A stretch of 30,866 nt of DNA, from IMG/VR virus record IMGVR_UViG_3300043436_001137, positions 1 to 30,866 of that record; one strand, given 5' to 3'. The translations under genes and the position numbers were made by a program. Below the pieces are notes generated by a model. That model searched no databases and had not been told where the DNA came from. It was given only the letters and a program-made list of their open reading frames with translations. Shown here one piece after another: positions 7,051 through 14,293 of the stretch; position 1 is the first letter of the stretch, and the number at the start of each line of letters is the position of its first letter. This DNA comes from a virus.

Positions 7051-7268
7051 AGTGGCTTGTATGTTTTACCTGTTGCAGGATTATATATTACTGTTGTTCC
7101 AACTCCCTCTTTACATTGCGGTGCTTTCATTTGCTCACGTTCCACATTAAGTAATTCAGACATGGCACGAATAAAATCCCTGCCCTTGTTAGTGTGAACA
7201 TCAAACAAACTTGGTTCATGTTCTTCGACAACTCGCATTGCCTTTTGTAGTAATGTTAATTCGCTCAT
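7047..7268 (-). CDS. Small hypothetical protein, 73 aa
   Basis: This 73-residue, mostly helical protein starts MSELTLLQKAMRVVEEHEPS and ends in a short segment (TVIYNPATGKTYKPL) that looks like a beta hairpin. No membrane segment or catalytic motif is seen. It is locked between neighbours by ATGA overlaps on both sides. It directly follows the exonuclease gene, so it may be a small accessory of the recombination module, but nothing in the sequence shows this. Confidence 0.65.
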   Translation of the reverse strand: MSELTLLQKAMRVVEEHEPSLFDVHTNKGRDFIRAMSELLNVEREQMKAPQCKEGVGTTVIYNPATGKTYKPL

Positions 7269-8029
7269 AGTGCTAAGGTATTAAGATATTCACGCCACAT
7301 TGGTACACGCTCCTGAAGCTTTGCGATTGCTGCCTCATCAAACTCCACCACCTTTTCGTGGATGCGTTCCTGCACTGGTATATCGTATTCCCAATTCGCC
7401 AAATCACTTTCAAGGTTAGCGTGTGGATTTTCTGCAAGGAAGGTAGGCATATCGTAAATCATATTCTTTTCTATGCGCTGTGCTTTCTTGATGAACTCAT
7501 CGTTGCCTTGTGGATCAATAAGGTTCATCCTGCGTGCAAGACGGTACTTTTCATCGTCTATCATTTGCAGCGGTGCGTTCACAAGCACAAAGCAAAAGGT
7601 TGCAGTAGTTGCGCCCGTTAGCCACATGTATGCTTGACCTTGCCAGTAGTAATCTTTGCTCAACTCGTTAGCCTTTGCATCGATGAAGGTGTGGATGTCC
7701 CATGACGATTTGATATCCGGGACGTTCACCACAACGCCACCATCTTTGATAAGCAAATCAGGCGTGCCTTTGATGTAGTCATTGGTGAACATCTGCTCGT
7801 TTTTGAATACGATTTGCTTGCGCTCTCTGCGCCACATATCGATTGAATCATTCTCAACTGCAACACCTTTCTCGATGTACTTGTTGCTAATCTCTTTGTA
7901 TCGCTTGTACTTCTGTTGGATGTAGATTTCAAGCAGTGCGCTTTTGCAGGTTTCTGATAGTCCTGATTTGGTGCGTGCATCGGTCATAAGCTTACCAAGC
8001 TGCGATGCTCTGAATAGTGTTGGTTCCAT
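7265..8029 (-). CDS. YqaJ-like phage recombination exonuclease (PD-(D/E)XK)
   Basis: Its nuclease core is visible in order: Glu59 in EKGVAVEND, Asp90 in KGTPDLLI, and Asp104-x-Lys106 in VPDIKSSWD. A helix with a conserved Gln follows (DYYWQGQAYMWLTG). This is the lambda-exonuclease/YqaJ arrangement that resects double-stranded ends 5' to 3'. It lies next to the Rad52-like annealing protein, the standard partner, so the two form a Red-like recombination pair. The leader is A-rich (CAAATAACAAAAACAA before ATG) without a Shine-Dalgarno. A palindrome lies in the 66-base gap upstream. The length of 254 residues is normal for this family. Confidence 0.85.
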   Translation of the reverse strand: MEPTLFRASQLGKLMTDARTKSGLSETCKSALLEIYIQQKYKRYKEISNKYIEKGVAVENDSIDMWRRERKQIVFKNEQMFTNDYIKGTPDLLIKDGGVVVNVPDIKSSWDIHTFIDAKANELSKDYYWQGQAYMWLTGATTATFCFVLVNAPLQMIDDEKYRLARRMNLIDPQGNDEFIKKAQRIEKNMIYDMPTFLAENPHANLESDLANWEYDIPVQERIHEKVVEFDEAAIAKLQERVPMWREYLNTLAL

Positions 8030-8054
8030 TTGTTTTTGTTATTTGATTTGAACT

Positions 8055-8071
8055 GTTCGGAATTTCCGAAC
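8055..8071. repeat. Perfect 17-bp palindrome between SSAP and exonuclease genes
   Basis: GTTCGGAA-T-TTCCGAAC has arms of 8 bp with a single central base. It lies in the gap between the two recombination genes. As DNA it looks like a dimer-binding operator. As RNA it can form a 6-bp stem with a 5-base loop, but no T run follows, so it is not a standard terminator. Confidence 0.65.
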
Positions 8072-8095
8072 TACTTGATTGATGGTTCGAAGATA

Positions 8096-8773
8096 CTACA
8101 ACAATCCACTCAGTTGTTGCTTTTTAACATTTGCTAACTTTTCAATGTCGGCAAAGAATTCCTGCGGGCATGCCTGAAGAATGATATCCAAATCGTCAAG
8201 GCTTTGTGCTTTCTCGATAAGCTCGTGCAAATATTGCACATCCTTATTCGATGAGTTCAACGAACCTTTCAACTTGAATGGCTTGTACACATCTGCGTTC
8301 TTGCGGTTAAGGTCACGCCCTAACAACTTACCAAATGACACAGCAGCGTTTTTAAGGCACTCTGTTTTGAGTTTAGGGAATGCAAGGTCTAAGGCGTTTG
8401 GCTTTTTGTTATCTGCGTTTAATGCCCATCTATTGCGCTCTACGGGGTCGGCTGCTAATGCACTGGGTACTTTGTCTACCATGATGACGATTGACCCTGC
8501 ACCCGTGCGGCGTAACTCATACCCGGTAATCGGATGGATCACTACAAGGTCGAGGCTACCCACTACCTCGTTAGCCATACGCTCCCACTTGAAGTTCTCT
8601 GTTCTCCAGTGTCCGAAGAACATTTCATCGAGTGTGGTTTCAACGTGTGATACTACCAGCGTAACCGCTTTACCATCGGGTGTCTTTTCGATGCCGTCTT
8701 TATCAGGTGCGGCGTTGAGCATTTGCTGAAACTTCTGCAATGCTTCTAAATTGTCTTTGTGAAAACTGTTCAT
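8096..8773 (-). CDS. Rad52-like single-strand annealing protein
   Basis: The 225-residue sequence shows the hallmark run of the Sak/Rad52-type phage annealing proteins: ERMANEVVGSLDLVVIHPITG, then RRTGAGSIVI, then LKTECLKNAAVSFGKLLGRDLNR near residue 150. Such proteins form rings that anneal complementary single strands during recombination-dependent replication. The C-terminal 70 residues are helical and divergent. The gene precedes the YqaJ-like nuclease in the same direction. A promoter-like site (TTG-N20-TATCTTTA) ends about 20 bases before its ATG. Confidence 0.8.
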   Translation of the reverse strand: MNSFHKDNLEALQKFQQMLNAAPDKDGIEKTPDGKAVTLVVSHVETTLDEMFFGHWRTENFKWERMANEVVGSLDLVVIHPITGYELRRTGAGSIVIMVDKVPSALAADPVERNRWALNADNKKPNALDLAFPKLKTECLKNAAVSFGKLLGRDLNRKNADVYKPFKLKGSLNSSNKDVQYLHELIEKAQSLDDLDIILQACPQEFFADIEKLANVKKQQLSGLL

Positions 8774-8793
8774 GTTGTTATTGATTTAGGATT

Positions 8794-8824
8794 TAAAGAT
8801 ACGAATTAATAACGCATAAGGCAA
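8794..8824 (-). promoter_or_regulatory. Leftward promoter candidate for the recombination genes
   Basis: Read on the minus strand, TTG (8822-8824) is followed after 20 bases by TATCTTTA (8794-8801), one mismatch from TAnnTTTG. It overlaps the small upstream gene's 3' end and precedes the annealing-protein start at 8773. Confidence 0.5.
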
Positions 8825-8907
8825 TCATTTAACTCTTGACAATAGTTAAGAATTGCTAAAACGATTGCGGTGTAAACGATGTACTTAATGACTTTGCTTG
8901 CTTTCAT
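8806..8907 (-). CDS. Tiny membrane peptide, 33 aa
   Basis: The minus-strand frame from ATG at 8907 to TAA at 8806-8808 encodes a basic start (MKASKVIKYI), a hydrophobic stretch (YIVYTAIVLAIL) and a polar end (NYCQELND), the form of a single-span peptide. The leader is A-rich (CAAAAAATCAAAACT before ATG), as at neighbouring starts. No homology can be claimed. Confidence 0.5.
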   Translation of the reverse strand: MKASKVIKYIVYTAIVLAILNYCQELNDCLMRY

Positions 8908-8962
8908 AGTTTTGATTTTTTGAAGTTAATGTGCGTTGATGAGCCGCACCCCTCGTTTTGTT

Positions 8963-9145
8963 TTACTTATTGCACACTACTTGTGATGCCCACATGTAAA
9001 GAATGTTTACTTTGTTTGCGTTCCATTCCTGTGCAGTGATTCCGATTTTCTTAGCTGTTTCAGCGCAAGTCTTACGAAAGTTTTCGTTGTTAATCAATGC
9101 TACGATTTCGTTGTTGATGCTTTCAAAGTTTACTGTGTTTGTCAT
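8963..9145 (-). CDS. Small early protein, 60 aa
   Basis: This polar, helical 60-residue protein begins MTNTVNFESINNEIVALINN. It is the first gene after the promoter at 9177-9206, and its leader contains the A-rich ACAAAAACA. A small product directly behind a dyad-bearing promoter fits an early phage protein. Function unknown. Confidence 0.6.
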   Translation of the reverse strand: MTNTVNFESINNEIVALINNENFRKTCAETAKKIGITAQEWNANKVNILYMWASQVVCNK

Positions 9146-9176
9146 GGCTTTGTGTTTTTGTTGTTGTTTGATGGGT

Positions 9177-9206
9177 CAAAGATATGTAACTTTTTACACC
9201 ATGCAA
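9177..9206 (-). promoter_or_regulatory. Leftward Bacteroidota-type promoter
   Basis: On the minus strand, TTG (9204-9206) is followed after 19 bases by a perfect TATCTTTG (9177-9184). Upstream lies an AT-rich tandem repeat of AATTTTAACA (about 9219-9238). It drives the small gene at 9145 and the recombination genes beyond. Confidence 0.7.
9184..9199. promoter_or_regulatory. Operator-like dyad ATGTA-N6-TACAC
   Basis: ATGTA (9184-9188) and TACAC (9195-9199) are near-perfect inverted half-sites. They lie between the -33 and -7 elements of the leftward promoter. The 13-mer AACTTTTTACACC here (9188-9200) recurs exactly at 16179-16191 in the divergent control region. Confidence 0.55.
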
Positions 9207-9262
9207 TGGGCAACATGCAATTTTAACAAATTTTAACAAACGTACAATTGAGAATCAATAAC

Positions 9263-10561
9263 TTACGCCCACGAATAGCTGCCGTAGTTCGGGAATAGTT
9301 CGAAGTACATGCGCATCATAATGGCATCAGCGTAGTCAGGCGACTTGCCATGCATGCGTGCTATTTCCTCTTTGCTTATCACAGCGAGTTTGCCATCGGC
9401 TTCAGGTTGCCTACGGCGTATCATATCCAGTTCCTGCACTATCACATCCCGGAACTGATTCACTTTGAAGATTACTTTGTTTTGCTCGATTAATTCTGCA
9501 AGCTTGAAATAGCACTCAGCCTTTTGATTGGTATATCTATCCGCTTGCTTAGCACGCCCACCATTGAGAAAGCCTCGACACTTCAGGCTATCTACCACAC
9601 CACCACCTACACCATCTTCATCACAGATCACGTTGCTTAGTTTGATACTATGCCTATCGCATAACTGGCGTATGGTAGAAACAACTGTTGTGATTGGTTG
9701 CTTGCGCAGCTCGTGTATCTCCATCAAATGCAATCCATGCCATACGCATATTACACTACGGTCTTTTCCAAGGCGTGCAATATCCGCACTGATGTACTTT
9801 TCACCTTTGCTTTCTTCATCCCGGAAGCAACGCACAAGGTCATCGTATTGGTAAAGGTTGTCTACGCTTTCATCATACTCCCAATCTCCATCAAGCAGCC
9901 TTCGCCTATCTACTTCGGGCAGCATGCGCAATGTTTCAAGATACGATTCGGGCAGGTGTGGATTGTCGGTAGGGAGTGATGGAATAAACGCAAGATGCTG
10001 CGGCAGATTATCTGCTTTGAATGGTGAATAGAACTCGTTGTATAACCATCCCTTCGATGGATTGCACGTGAGCAGCATCTTTGGTTTAAGGTCGTAATGC
10101 GTAAGCTTGAAACGAATACGGGACTGGAGTATATCGATTGCTCGTTTGCTAACTTGTGCGCTTTCATCTACGTATGCATCAGTCAATTCCAAACCACCGA
10201 GCGCATGAAATTCGGGATCACTTGGATAGGCAAACAAGTCTTTTAGGATTATCTCGCTGCCATTGCTAAACGTGATTACGTTCGTTTGGTTGTTGATGGT
10301 GTAGTGTTCGTTAGGTGCTAAGCCTAACATGTGCGCTACTTCGAAAAACGTTTTGAGTGTGGTCTTCTTTAGCGTATCTAATTTGCTTCGACCTATCAAC
10401 CCACGAGTACCAGGATACTTGAATCTGCGGCTTATTTGCCATGCACAACCGATAAAAGATTTTGAGCCACCTGCTGCACCTCCGAATAGCACCACACGTG
10501 CCGGGTGTGAATTACCCAGCACACGCAATGCTTCTTTTTGTTTCGGTAGGTACTCAATCAT
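9263..10561 (-). CDS. terL: Terminase large subunit
   Basis: TerL is the packaging motor that cuts concatemers and pumps DNA through the portal. The 432-residue protein has Walker A at residues 27-35 (GGAAGGSKS), an adenine-binding Gln near residue 8, and Walker B with Asp132-Glu133 (AYVDES). A coupling-motif-like LTCNPS follows. The RNase H-like nuclease domain begins near SADIARLGKD and continues with ICDEDGVGGG and SPDYADAIMM. The ATG overlaps the last base of the SSB-like gene's stop. Unusually it is transcribed with the replication genes, opposite to the portal. A 117-base gap with a promoter follows it. Confidence 0.95.
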   Translation of the reverse strand: MIEYLPKQKEALRVLGNSHPARVVLFGGAAGGSKSFIGCAWQISRRFKYPGTRGLIGRSKLDTLKKTTLKTFFEVAHMLGLAPNEHYTINNQTNVITFSNGSEIILKDLFAYPSDPEFHALGGLELTDAYVDESAQVSKRAIDILQSRIRFKLTHYDLKPKMLLTCNPSKGWLYNEFYSPFKADNLPQHLAFIPSLPTDNPHLPESYLETLRMLPEVDRRRLLDGDWEYDESVDNLYQYDDLVRCFRDEESKGEKYISADIARLGKDRSVICVWHGLHLMEIHELRKQPITTVVSTIRQLCDRHSIKLSNVICDEDGVGGGVVDSLKCRGFLNGGRAKQADRYTNQKAECYFKLAELIEQNKVIFKVNQFRDVIVQELDMIRRRQPEADGKLAVISKEEIARMHGKSPDYADAIMMRMYFELFPNYGSYSWA

Positions 10562-10800
10562 TAGAACGGCAAATCGCCCGTGCCTTGTGCATCGTTTTCC
10601 TGAGGTCGGGAAGTCGATTGCAATGGTTCGCTCATCTTACCTGAAAAGAACTTTCCGTTCTTGCCTTCCTTTACCCACGCAGCAAGGCGCATCTTCTTTC
10701 CATTGACCATGATTTCACCAGTGTACTGCGGCCCGTTGTTAGCCACGTTGTTGTTCTTGAATAGGGTGAACTGACCCTCTTGCATTTGATAGTTACTCAT
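10561..10800 (-). CDS. Small SSB-like protein with DLPF tail, 79 aa
   Basis: The compact beta-rich core has NNGPQYTGEIMVNGKKMRLA, AWVKEGKNGKFFSGKM, resembling the DUF736-type small proteins in phages. A Ser/Gln-rich linker follows, and the protein ends GTGDLPF. Residues DLPF match the C-terminal acidic tip by which bacterial SSB proteins recruit replication and repair partners. At 79 residues it is too short for a full OB fold of standard SSB. It lies between replication genes and terL. I infer a role in single-strand DNA metabolism; alternatives include an SSB-tip mimic. Confidence 0.6.
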   Translation of the reverse strand: MSNYQMQEGQFTLFKNNNVANNGPQYTGEIMVNGKKMRLAAWVKEGKNGKFFSGKMSEPLQSTSRPQENDAQGTGDLPF

Positions 10801-10804
10801 TGTA

Positions 10805-10987
10805 TTAATTGTGTATTATTGCTATATCGTCTACCATGAGGCTTATTGTGGTCTTGCCGTTGAAGTCTGTTGTTTCCACTACTTCAAACCATTCGTGGTC
10901 GATGCTGTGCCCGTTGACAAAGCCAACGTACACTTCAACATCATCCGGGTACTGCGCAAGCTTATCCCACAATTCACCTATTGTCAT
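10805..10987 (-). CDS. Small conserved protein, 60 aa
   Basis: The sequence TIGELWDKLAQYPDDVEVYVGF has the common form of a short protein with an initial helix (T..EL...L...P.D.EV) followed by beta strands (FEVVETTDFN, TTISLMVDDIAI). Similar small phage proteins are widespread with no known role. Its ATG overlaps the stop of the 52-aa gene (ATGA). Confidence 0.65.
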   Translation of the reverse strand: MTIGELWDKLAQYPDDVEVYVGFVNGHSIDHEWFEVVETTDFNGKTTISLMVDDIAIIHN

Positions 10988-11142
10988 AGCTTATATTCAT
11001 CTTTGTCAGTTAGTAAATGTAACTCTTCAAAGATAAGGCGCATTGCGATATTATCGCTCATGGCAGGGCGCATGCTGCGCTTAGCTGTTAATATAAACAA
11101 CTTGCGTAGCAGCTCGACTTCTTTATGTTGATCGTATTTCAT
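10984..11142 (-). CDS. Small helical protein, 52 aa
   Basis: The frame runs from ATG at 11142 to TGA at 10984-10986 and encodes 52 residues beginning MKYDQHKEVELLRKLFILTA, helical throughout with hydrophobic heptads. TGATG overlaps with the replication gene upstream and ATGA with the next gene place it firmly in the operon. No function can be assigned. Confidence 0.6.
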   Translation of the reverse strand: MKYDQHKEVELLRKLFILTAKRSMRPAMSDNIAMRLIFEELHLLTDKDEYKL

Positions 11143-11831
11143 CAATATTCATTTTGGTTTTCGATTAGTTCCTTATACCGTTCCTTTCTGTACTCAGTAA
11201 ATTGATACGGCTTGTTCTTGTACACACGAAAGCGCAAGTCATTGTCCCACGCTGGCAGGTCATCGTACTCCCGCATCAATGCTATTTCAATCTGCGGTGG
11301 ATTGCTGCGCTTTGCTTCCTGCACTGGAGCTTCATGCATCTTCAACTTATCCGCTGCCTGATGGATAGCATCCACCACCTGCGGGTGTTGGAACATTTCG
11401 TAGATGTTGTTGCTTTGCTTTTCACTATCGTTGATAGACTTGCTTACCACTTGCCTTTCTTGGTCGTATAGCGGAAACCATGCAAGTACTGTTGCCGGGT
11501 CGATGCGGTTGTATATCGTACCATACGCACCAATAGCACCACGATCTAAACACAGCTGCACATCTTCAAGGCTGTACATCCACATTTGCTCCATTATGTT
11601 TTCAGCACAGAACTCAATCTGCATTGCGTTCATGTTGTTCTGTACGTTCAGCAGTTGGGTACAGCGTGTAACCAGCTGCATAATTTTAACCTTAGTCGTT
11701 TGCCTGTCAAGTTTACGAAGTAGAGATATCTTGTCTTGCTGCATTGCGTGCGTTACTGATAGCGACTGCTTCGGCGAAAAGTGCATTAGCTTTTGCAATG
11801 CTGTCTGCTGTTGAATTTGATTGTTTGCCAT
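11142..11831 (-). CDS. Replication-associated protein, helicase-loader-like
   Basis: The central part around residues 70-125 (FCAENIMEQMWMYSLEDVQL, IGAYGTIYNRIDPATVLAWF, YDQERQ) resembles a region found in Bacteroidota prophage proteins, where a helical segment precedes a G.YG..Y.R motif. Its N-terminal 40 residues overlap the end of the DUF1376-like gene by 119 bases in another frame. A later start at ATG 11744 would cut the overlap to about 32 bases and is plausible. Position between a replication initiator-like protein and the SSB-like protein suggests helicase loading, by context only. Confidence 0.6.
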   Translation of the reverse strand: MANNQIQQQTALQKLMHFSPKQSLSVTHAMQQDKISLLRKLDRQTTKVKIMQLVTRCTQLLNVQNNMNAMQIEFCAENIMEQMWMYSLEDVQLCLDRGAIGAYGTIYNRIDPATVLAWFPLYDQERQVVSKSINDSEKQSNNIYEMFQHPQVVDAIHQAADKLKMHEAPVQEAKRSNPPQIEIALMREYDDLPAWDNDLRFRVYKNKPYQFTEYRKERYKELIENQNEY

Positions 11832-12483
11832 ATGATTTTTGATTTTTAATTTTATCCCATTCCTTACGCATCCAGTTGCGTACTGTACTTTGCCAATCCT
11901 TCATTGGTGTTTTACCAACCACCCAACCATTAGAATTATAGTGATCCATGAAAGTGCGTGCGAAATTAACCAACCTTTCTTCGGTCATAAAGTTTTTACC
12001 AGCAGCACTCAATTCACCCATTAAGTTATACACTTCATGCTCTTCTGGCTTCACAAACTTTTTGCGTGTTACTTTTTTTTGATTTGCATCTTCAACTATA
12101 ATTTCATTTTCATTTCTATTTTCATTTTCTAAAGGCATTGCCGTGGCATATGCCGTGGCATCAGTATCAGATATTTGATTTTTTCTTTTTTTCCATCCAT
12201 CAATAGCACGTGTGCGTTGCTTCTCAGCATGTGCCTTACGCTTACCGACTTCTATTTTCAGACGTTCATTAAAAAAAAGACCGTTTTCATCCTGCCGAAA
12301 TTTTGCCAACACATCTGCCGTGGCATTGCCGCAGCATAGCCGTATCATCTTTTCGGTAAGATGACCTTTCTGATGCTGCAAGCAAAGCAACGTAATGTAT
12401 TGACCACGCTCTTCCATAGTCAGGTCTTGCACGCCGGATAAAAAATCCGATGAATAAAAAAGGAATGCTGGGTCTTGTGCCAT
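11713..12483 (-). CDS. DUF1376-like replication protein
   Basis: The N-terminus MAQDPAFLFYSSDFLSGVQD, then LTMEERGQYITLLCLQHQKG, is the DUF1376 pattern, seen as a winged-helix-like domain in phage replication proteins. A charged linker (residues about 80-150, with RNENE repeats) follows. The C-terminal part has VNFARTFMDHYNSNGW and WQSTVRNWMRKEWD, a motif common at the end of phage O-like/DnaD-like initiators. It likely recognises the phage origin or loads helicase. No AT-rich iteron cluster is seen inside it. The gene opens 12 bases after the nuclease-like gene. Confidence 0.75.
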   Translation of the reverse strand: MAQDPAFLFYSSDFLSGVQDLTMEERGQYITLLCLQHQKGHLTEKMIRLCCGNATADVLAKFRQDENGLFFNERLKIEVGKRKAHAEKQRTRAIDGWKKRKNQISDTDATAYATAMPLENENRNENEIIVEDANQKKVTRKKFVKPEEHEVYNLMGELSAAGKNFMTEERLVNFARTFMDHYNSNGWVVGKTPMKDWQSTVRNWMRKEWDKIKNQKSYGKQSNSTADSIAKANALFAEAVAISNARNAARQDISTS

Positions 12484-12495
12484 GATGTAATTGTT

Positions 12496-12972
12496 TTAGT
12501 CGTATTGATAGATTGCGCCGCCAAAAGTAGCAATATCTGAAAAACGAAAAGCAGCTAATTCAGTTCCGTCATCATTTTTGTAAATTGAATATCTTTCTTG
12601 AGCTATTAATTTTCTAATAGCATCAACGTCTACAATACGCACTTTAACAAAACTATCACGGTCTTCTGATTCATACGCATACAAATAAATTTTCGCATAA
12701 CCATTTTTGATTTTTTCAAATTCAGTTATACCACCATTTTTGCTTTTATATCTTATTGTCATATCTCTGTACTTTATGTATTTATGTTGTCTTATGCGCA
12801 CAGATATTATTAAATTTAGTTGATACACTAAATCAAAAGCATAATTACCATCTTGATATTCTGTTGATGGTTTTATGATAGCATATCTTTCGTGGAATCC
12901 ACGTAAAGCTTTACGCAAATGAAAGCCAATTTCTGTATGGTATTTTGTTTCTAAGGCACGAACATTATTCAT
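12496..12972 (-). CDS. Unknown protein behind the methyltransferase, nuclease candidate, 158 aa
   Basis: I chose ATG 12972 (MNNVRALETKYHTEIG), which overlaps the methyltransferase end by 8 bases; ATG 13005 lies deeper inside. The protein is alpha/beta with FDLVYQLNLIISVRIRQH, then YRDMTIRYKS, ITEFEKIKNGYAKIYLYAY and VKVRIVDVDAIRKLIA. The order Asp, strand, Glu-x-Lys could hold a PD-(D/E)XK site, but the spacing is not diagnostic. Coupling to a methyltransferase raises the idea of a restriction partner or a phage-encoded nuclease protected by its own modification. That is a hypothesis; I recognise no named family. Confidence 0.55.
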   Translation of the reverse strand: MNNVRALETKYHTEIGFHLRKALRGFHERYAIIKPSTEYQDGNYAFDLVYQLNLIISVRIRQHKYIKYRDMTIRYKSKNGGITEFEKIKNGYAKIYLYAYESEDRDSFVKVRIVDVDAIRKLIAQERYSIYKNDDGTELAAFRFSDIATFGGAIYQYD

Positions 12973-14149
12973 GATTGTAGGATTTAGCGATTTCAAACAT
13001 TTCATTATCTAATTCAATACCTAATGCACGAATAGATTTGATATTGCAGGCATGAATGGTTGCACCAGAGCCCATAAATGGATCAACAACAAAATCACCT
13101 TTGAAATAACTTACATCCAGTAGTTCATTGATTAGTTCAATCGGTTTTTGCGTTGGATGAACCATCTTGCTGCTGTGCAAACGTGGTACGCTAACTATAT
13201 TACCACGCCGGTAATTGATAGTCTTTTTACCTTGAATGCAGAAAATAATTATTTCTGTTTGATTGCCCCAATCATTCTCTAAATCACCGCTGCCTTTATT
13301 ACCCTTATCCCAAACAATCGGTGTCTTTATAGTAAAGTATTCTGATATGATTTTTTCAAACTGACTAAATACAGACCAGCTACAAAAAAAATACAAATGA
13401 CTATTCTCAGCGCACTTGCGACTTAATACTTCACATGTTTTATCCAGCAATGTAAAAGCTTCATCTGCACCATCATTTAATAAACCACGCTTTGTAATTG
13501 CATCATCAAACTTTGAGCGATTTGATTTGTATGAAATGCCGTACGGTGGATCAGTAATAACAATATCAATAGAATTGTTTGGTAAAGTTTCTAAGACGGC
13601 AAGACAATCTCCATTTACAAAACTATCTTCAAAAACATTTTGCACACGTTTACCCATCACATCTTGCTTGTGCTGCTCTTTTTTCTTTTGCTGTTCGTAT
13701 TCCTTAGCAGCAAACAACACGCGGCTGGTTGTAAGTTCAACACGCTTTTCGCTTTCCTCTTTTGCCACTGCTATCTCGCGTTCGAATACTTCTTCCGGGA
13801 GTGCTGCAATCTTTTGGAATGCGCTGCTTTGGTCTTTTGAAATGCCTAAATCTTTCAATTGGACTTGGTCGTGTTTGTCTACTAAGTCCAAATTACCAGT
13901 ATACTGATTACCTTTTACAGCACCTGTATTTTTACTAATCTGACTTTCCTTCAACAGCTGCCCCAAGATTCGCTGCGTGCGTATCTTTTGCTCAGCTATC
14001 ATGTTTTGCAGCTCGGCATCTTTCTTTTCTGCCTTCGCCCATACTTCAATTGCTTTGACTTTGTTAAGATAATCAACACCCGATTCAAGTGTTTTGATTT
14101 GCGCTAATTGCGCCTGTGCGTTTTCACGCAATGCTAATGCATCCATCAT
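12965..14149 (-). CDS. DNA methyltransferase (beta-class, DPPY) with N-terminal helical region
   Basis: Motif IV is DPPY at Asp200 (ITDPPYGISY) and comes before motif I, DPFMGSGAT at Asp356. That order defines the beta class of amino-methyltransferases, making N6-adenine or N4-cytosine. The HPTQKP segment precedes motif I, as usual. Residues 1-175 are a helical region with KGNQYTG and LKDLGISKDQSSAFQKIAAL, found in phage proteins with ParB/KorB-like parts, so it may bind DNA. The methylated site cannot be read from sequence. A promoter-like site and a structured leader lie directly upstream. It overlaps the 158-aa gene by 8 bases. Confidence 0.85.
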   Translation of the reverse strand: MMDALALRENAQAQLAQIKTLESGVDYLNKVKAIEVWAKAEKKDAELQNMIAEQKIRTQRILGQLLKESQISKNTGAVKGNQYTGNLDLVDKHDQVQLKDLGISKDQSSAFQKIAALPEEVFEREIAVAKEESEKRVELTTSRVLFAAKEYEQQKKKEQHKQDVMGKRVQNVFEDSFVNGDCLAVLETLPNNSIDIVITDPPYGISYKSNRSKFDDAITKRGLLNDGADEAFTLLDKTCEVLSRKCAENSHLYFFCSWSVFSQFEKIISEYFTIKTPIVWDKGNKGSGDLENDWGNQTEIIIFCIQGKKTINYRRGNIVSVPRLHSSKMVHPTQKPIELINELLDVSYFKGDFVVDPFMGSGATIHACNIKSIRALGIELDNEMFEIAKSYNHE

Positions 14150-14166
14150 GGTTAAGAAATAAAATA

Positions 14167-14258
14167 CCCACCTTCACATGCAAAGGCGTACCCTCTGCCG
14201 AATGGCTTATGGCAATGCAGTGAAGATGGGATTTGAAATGTTTTTCATAAGGGTACGC
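14167..14258 (-). other. Structured leader with interleaved inverted repeats before the methyltransferase
   Basis: Arm A 14167-14177 (CCCACCTTCAC) pairs with 14220-14230 (one mismatch). Arm B 14186-14194 (GCGTACCCT) pairs perfectly with 14250-14258. The order A-B-A'-B' is that of a pseudoknot. The loop also holds TGCC/GGCA at 14196-14199/14211-14214. It lies between a promoter and the methyltransferase ATG, so in leader RNA. Function unknown. Confidence 0.45.
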
Positions 14259-14262
14259 TTAG

Positions 14263-14293
14263 CAAAGATAGTCAAACTATCTCTACTTCCAAA
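14263..14293 (-). promoter_or_regulatory. Leftward promoter ahead of the methyltransferase
   Basis: On the minus strand, TTTG (14290-14293) is followed after 19 bases by a perfect TATCTTTG (14263-14270). Just upstream of the -7 box is the hairpin-like GATAGT-TTG-ACTATC. It overlaps the end of the 35-aa gene and would give a leader of roughly 105 bases. Confidence 0.65.

Noticed and set aside
8181-8729. Open rightward frame of 182 codons opposite the annealing protein
   Set aside because: It is the antisense of a well-supported Rad52-like gene, with Ser-rich composition and no domain; treated as a shadow.
9528-9979. Rightward open frames opposite terL
   Set aside because: Shadows of the terminase nuclease domain; no family pattern.
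13416-13907. Open rightward frame of 163 codons inside the methyltransferase region
   Set aside because: Antisense to a gene with clear DPPY and GSG motifs; composition is Ser/Phe/Cys-rich like a mirror of Lys/Glu codons.
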